DNA from: Syngnathus acus
Taxonomy: Eukaryota; Chordata; Actinopteri; Syngnathiformes; Syngnathidae
NCBI RefSeq assembly: GCF_901709675.1
Contig: NC_051089.1
Span: 20,003,508-20,067,507, forward strand
DNA: 64,000 nt
Direction of reading: 5' to 3'
Below, piece by piece: positions 1 to 64,000 of the stretch. The first letter of the stretch is position 1. Every line of letters begins with the position of its first letter. A program made the translations under genes and the position numbers. The notes below the pieces were generated by a model, which worked only from the letters and a program-made list of their open reading frames with translations, made no database searches and was not told the origin of the DNA.

Positions 1-398
1 AAACAACGTTACAACTCAGATAATGTTCATTGCAGATTTGGATTGGTGGAGTCTGTACAATAAATAAGTATAAAATATATGCCATATCTGTGGAATTTTA
101 AAAACAAATCAAACATACAAAACACTGAATTACTCCTACACCCTCCGAAAAAAGACCAGCTATTTCGGCAAAGGGAGGGTCCAGATTGGAACAAATGTTT
201 CTGCAGGACTTTTAAATAAGAAAATTACATTTACCAAAACTCCATCGTTTGACATTTAGTGGATCCTTTAGTTATGGGCCTTTTGCTGGTTCAACACTAA
301 AAATACAGAGCAATGTATCACATATACAAGCTACTATTACACAACCCTGCATTGGATGCTAACAATGACTATAGTTTTCTTTTTGTTGAGTAATTGAG

Positions 399-1223
399 TT
401 TAATAACATGGACATTTAGGACCCTTGTTTCACAGATTACCGATAGCCACACTTTCATGGAAGGATGCAGATGATACACATTTCATTTTGTTTGGACAAA
501 ATCTTGCTTGTAATATTGATGTTGAAGAGGTCGCTGGATGACATCATAGAAATCCAACACACAGTTGTAACAAAGAGGAAATGTCAGCGACCAAGAAGCA
601 AACCCAGCAGATGAGAGCTTTTAAATGTAAAGTACATGCGCATAAATTTGTCTTTTTCCATAGGTAATATTTAGCTTGACAAAAATAAACTTAGTTGTTG
701 TCCAAGCTTCAGCTTTCAACTGAACTCTGCAGTTTTAGACACTTAAAATATCTGACAAGCGTGGCCAACAGACCATCATCTGACGAGCTTCTTAGCTTTC
801 TCACACAGCAAAAGGGCTTTCACCTTGTACTCGCATGCGTCTTCTGACAATAACTCCTCAGGGGCATGTTATGCAAAATGCCAGCAGGACTATAGTAATG
901 ATTAATGTGCTCGTGACAGAAGTGCAGCGTCTCAAATTTCCCGTTAATGTACGAAGAGTCGGACATAATTCTGCATCACAATTCTACGTCGAGTTTAAGC
1001 CGTCTAGTAATGAGGTGGTCTCATAGTCCTCCTGGACAATGCTTCCCATTCTCAACACAGCCAAGCAGACAATTCCTCTTCAAAAACACACCACTTGGAC
1101 CTGGACCACAAAAGTCTAAAGTCAATATATAGTGCATCGTCTGAGTATGTGTGTATTTTTTTGTTTTGTTTTCATGATATTGCAGCCACATAGGCTCTTT
1201 GTTCTTCCCGTTCTGCCTGTCAC
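399..1223 (-). other. putative cemip 3' untranslated region
   Basis: Sequence downstream of the stop shows no ORF or repeat I recognise. The first common poly(A)-type hexamer I noticed on the minus strand is ATTAAA at 404-399, implying a UTR near 0.8 kb. This is a weak inference. Positions 1-398 show nothing identifiable. Confidence 0.3.
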
Positions 1224-62985
<61,762 letters not shown>

Positions 62986-62989
62986 CTGC

Positions 62990-63700
62990 AGGATTGGAGA
63001 ATAAGAATTACAACTCGAGAAATGGACAATGACAGTTGACAGCTAACAATGTATTCTACAGAAAGCGGAGACCTCGGACCCTATTTGTAATGGGCACAAG
63101 TCTAGTGTAAAGATCCGTCTAAATGTGCACATGGATGGAGTTTTCTTTCTTTTGGTATTTTGTCAGACTTTGTGCTGGCAGAACTGGGTGTAAGGGGGCT
63201 TTTACAACTTTGTGCCCCATTGGGGGATGCAAGTAGACTTTTGCATGAAAATCAGGGCGGTCGAAGTGAAAACCTGAGTACGCCGTGCATGACACTGCAG
63301 AACCCCACCCCCCCAAAAAAAACACCCAACTTGATTGTACCTGGACAGAGCACTAACTACTGAGCTTAAAGTCTGTGTCGTTGGCTCACCGAATTGCCTT
63401 ATAACTGCAATGGAGGGTGCAACTGAGGCTGCCATGCATTCTACATTTTCATATTTGGGACATTTTTCGAAGTTCTGTTCAATTAATGTTTCAGAGGGAT
63501 TGTCCCATGTTGTTTTCATGAACTGAACGATTGCCCTTGCATGAAAATGACAATGCACACCCATATGAGCACAACAACCGTACACCAAGGAAACACACCA
63601 GACTAGACTTGGGCTGTCACGAAAATGGAGTTACGCCCGACTTTACGCCAGTCCACCAAAATAGGGCCCTAGGTCTCATCACCATGTTACTGTAATGTAA
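62990..63700. other. intron upstream of W1, no recognised feature
   Basis: I searched the minus strand for the preceding cemip exon and saw none, so it must lie beyond 64,000. Confidence 0.4.
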
Positions 63701-63702
63701 TG

Positions 63703-63775
63703 TACCGTATTTTCCGCCCTAAAAGGTGCACCTAAAAACCTAAAATTTTCTCAAAAGCCGACAATGGCATGAAAA

Positions 63776-63806
<31 letters not shown>

Positions 63807-64000
63807 CCGTATTTTCCGCCCTATAAGGCGCACCTAAAAACCTAAATTTTTATCAAAAGTCGACAGTGCGCCTTATAGTCCAGTGCGCCTTATATATGGA
63901 TCAAGTGATGAATTTGTTGATCCATACTGGTTGTACACAGTGTTCTGCCAAAATGTTTCAGTACGTTTTAGTACGACTAGTAAATTACAAGGTCGCATCG
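63703..64000. mobile_element. family-ii MITE end, duplicated, runs off the window
   Basis: CCGTATTTTCCGCCCTAAAA (63705) and CCGTATTTTCCGCCCTATAA (63807) flank a (GT)n(TA)n tract (63776-63806). The second continues into sequence matching the reverse of 59243-59060 (GATCCATACTGGTTGTACAC). Confidence 0.85.

Overview
The window looks like a piece of a ray-finned fish (probably percomorph teleost) chromosome. It holds spliced vertebrate coding exons with GT-AG introns, teleost-type tRNA-derived SINEs, L2/CR1-like LINEs, a chromodomain Ty3/Gypsy element, Tc1 and hAT elements, a Penelope-like remnant and many long microsatellites. I cannot name the species. No operon, CRISPR array or prokaryote-type gene is present.

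One host gene explains the whole layout. Nineteen exons on the minus strand (labelled W1 to W19 in transcript order) run from 62,985 down to 1,224. They encode the C-terminal ~950 residues of a CEMIP (KIAA1199/HYBID) orthologue, the secreted hyaluronan-binding and hyaluronan-degrading protein. All 18 junctions keep codon phase, and the tail ends in the family-typical PIPVV..KL motif. The 5' part (signal peptide, G8 domain, first GG lectin domain) lies beyond the right edge. Only about 2.9 kb of the 62 kb is coding; the rest is intron inflated by nested transposons.

Region by region: 1.9-9.9 kb (intron before the last exon) carries two LINEs head to tail on the minus strand, each with intact long ORFs. 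12.7-18.5 kb holds a Gypsy element with two LTRs and a 5-bp target duplication, inserted into a tRNA-derived SINE. 18.6-20.5 kb is a decayed Penelope-like element with RT and GIY-YIG remnants, split by a truncated retroelement with an 8-bp duplication. 22.7-24.3 kb is a Tc1 element with ~190-bp inverted repeats and a broken transposase. 25-32 kb has LINE fragments and a 5'-truncated L2 copy with an open RT frame. 34.8-36.3 kb is a complete member of a TA-flanked DNA-transposon family (family i) that recurs at 27.5, 54.8, 56.5 and 59.7 kb. 37.9-49.3 kb has three hAT elements with perfect 8-bp duplications, two solo LTRs with perfect 5-bp duplications, SINEs and a ~0.7-kb tandem duplication nested inside one hAT. 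49-64 kb has an internally deleted LINE, another solo LTR, a rearranged hAT piece and a stack of TA-flanked MITEs (families i to iv) inserted in one another.

The most unusual items are: four MITE families whose outer ends all begin with C(C/A)GT and share an ATAA..CGC-type inner motif; a 61-bp near-perfect inverted repeat inside one of them; a 28-bp perfect intronic hairpin; a 56-bp tandem duplication of a cemip 3' splice site; a possible unassigned exon on the opposite strand at 44.7 kb; and a permuted arrangement of two repeat segments at 56.8-57.1 kb. I found no multi-gene system new to biology. The window is best read as a host gene plus a layered transposon archive.
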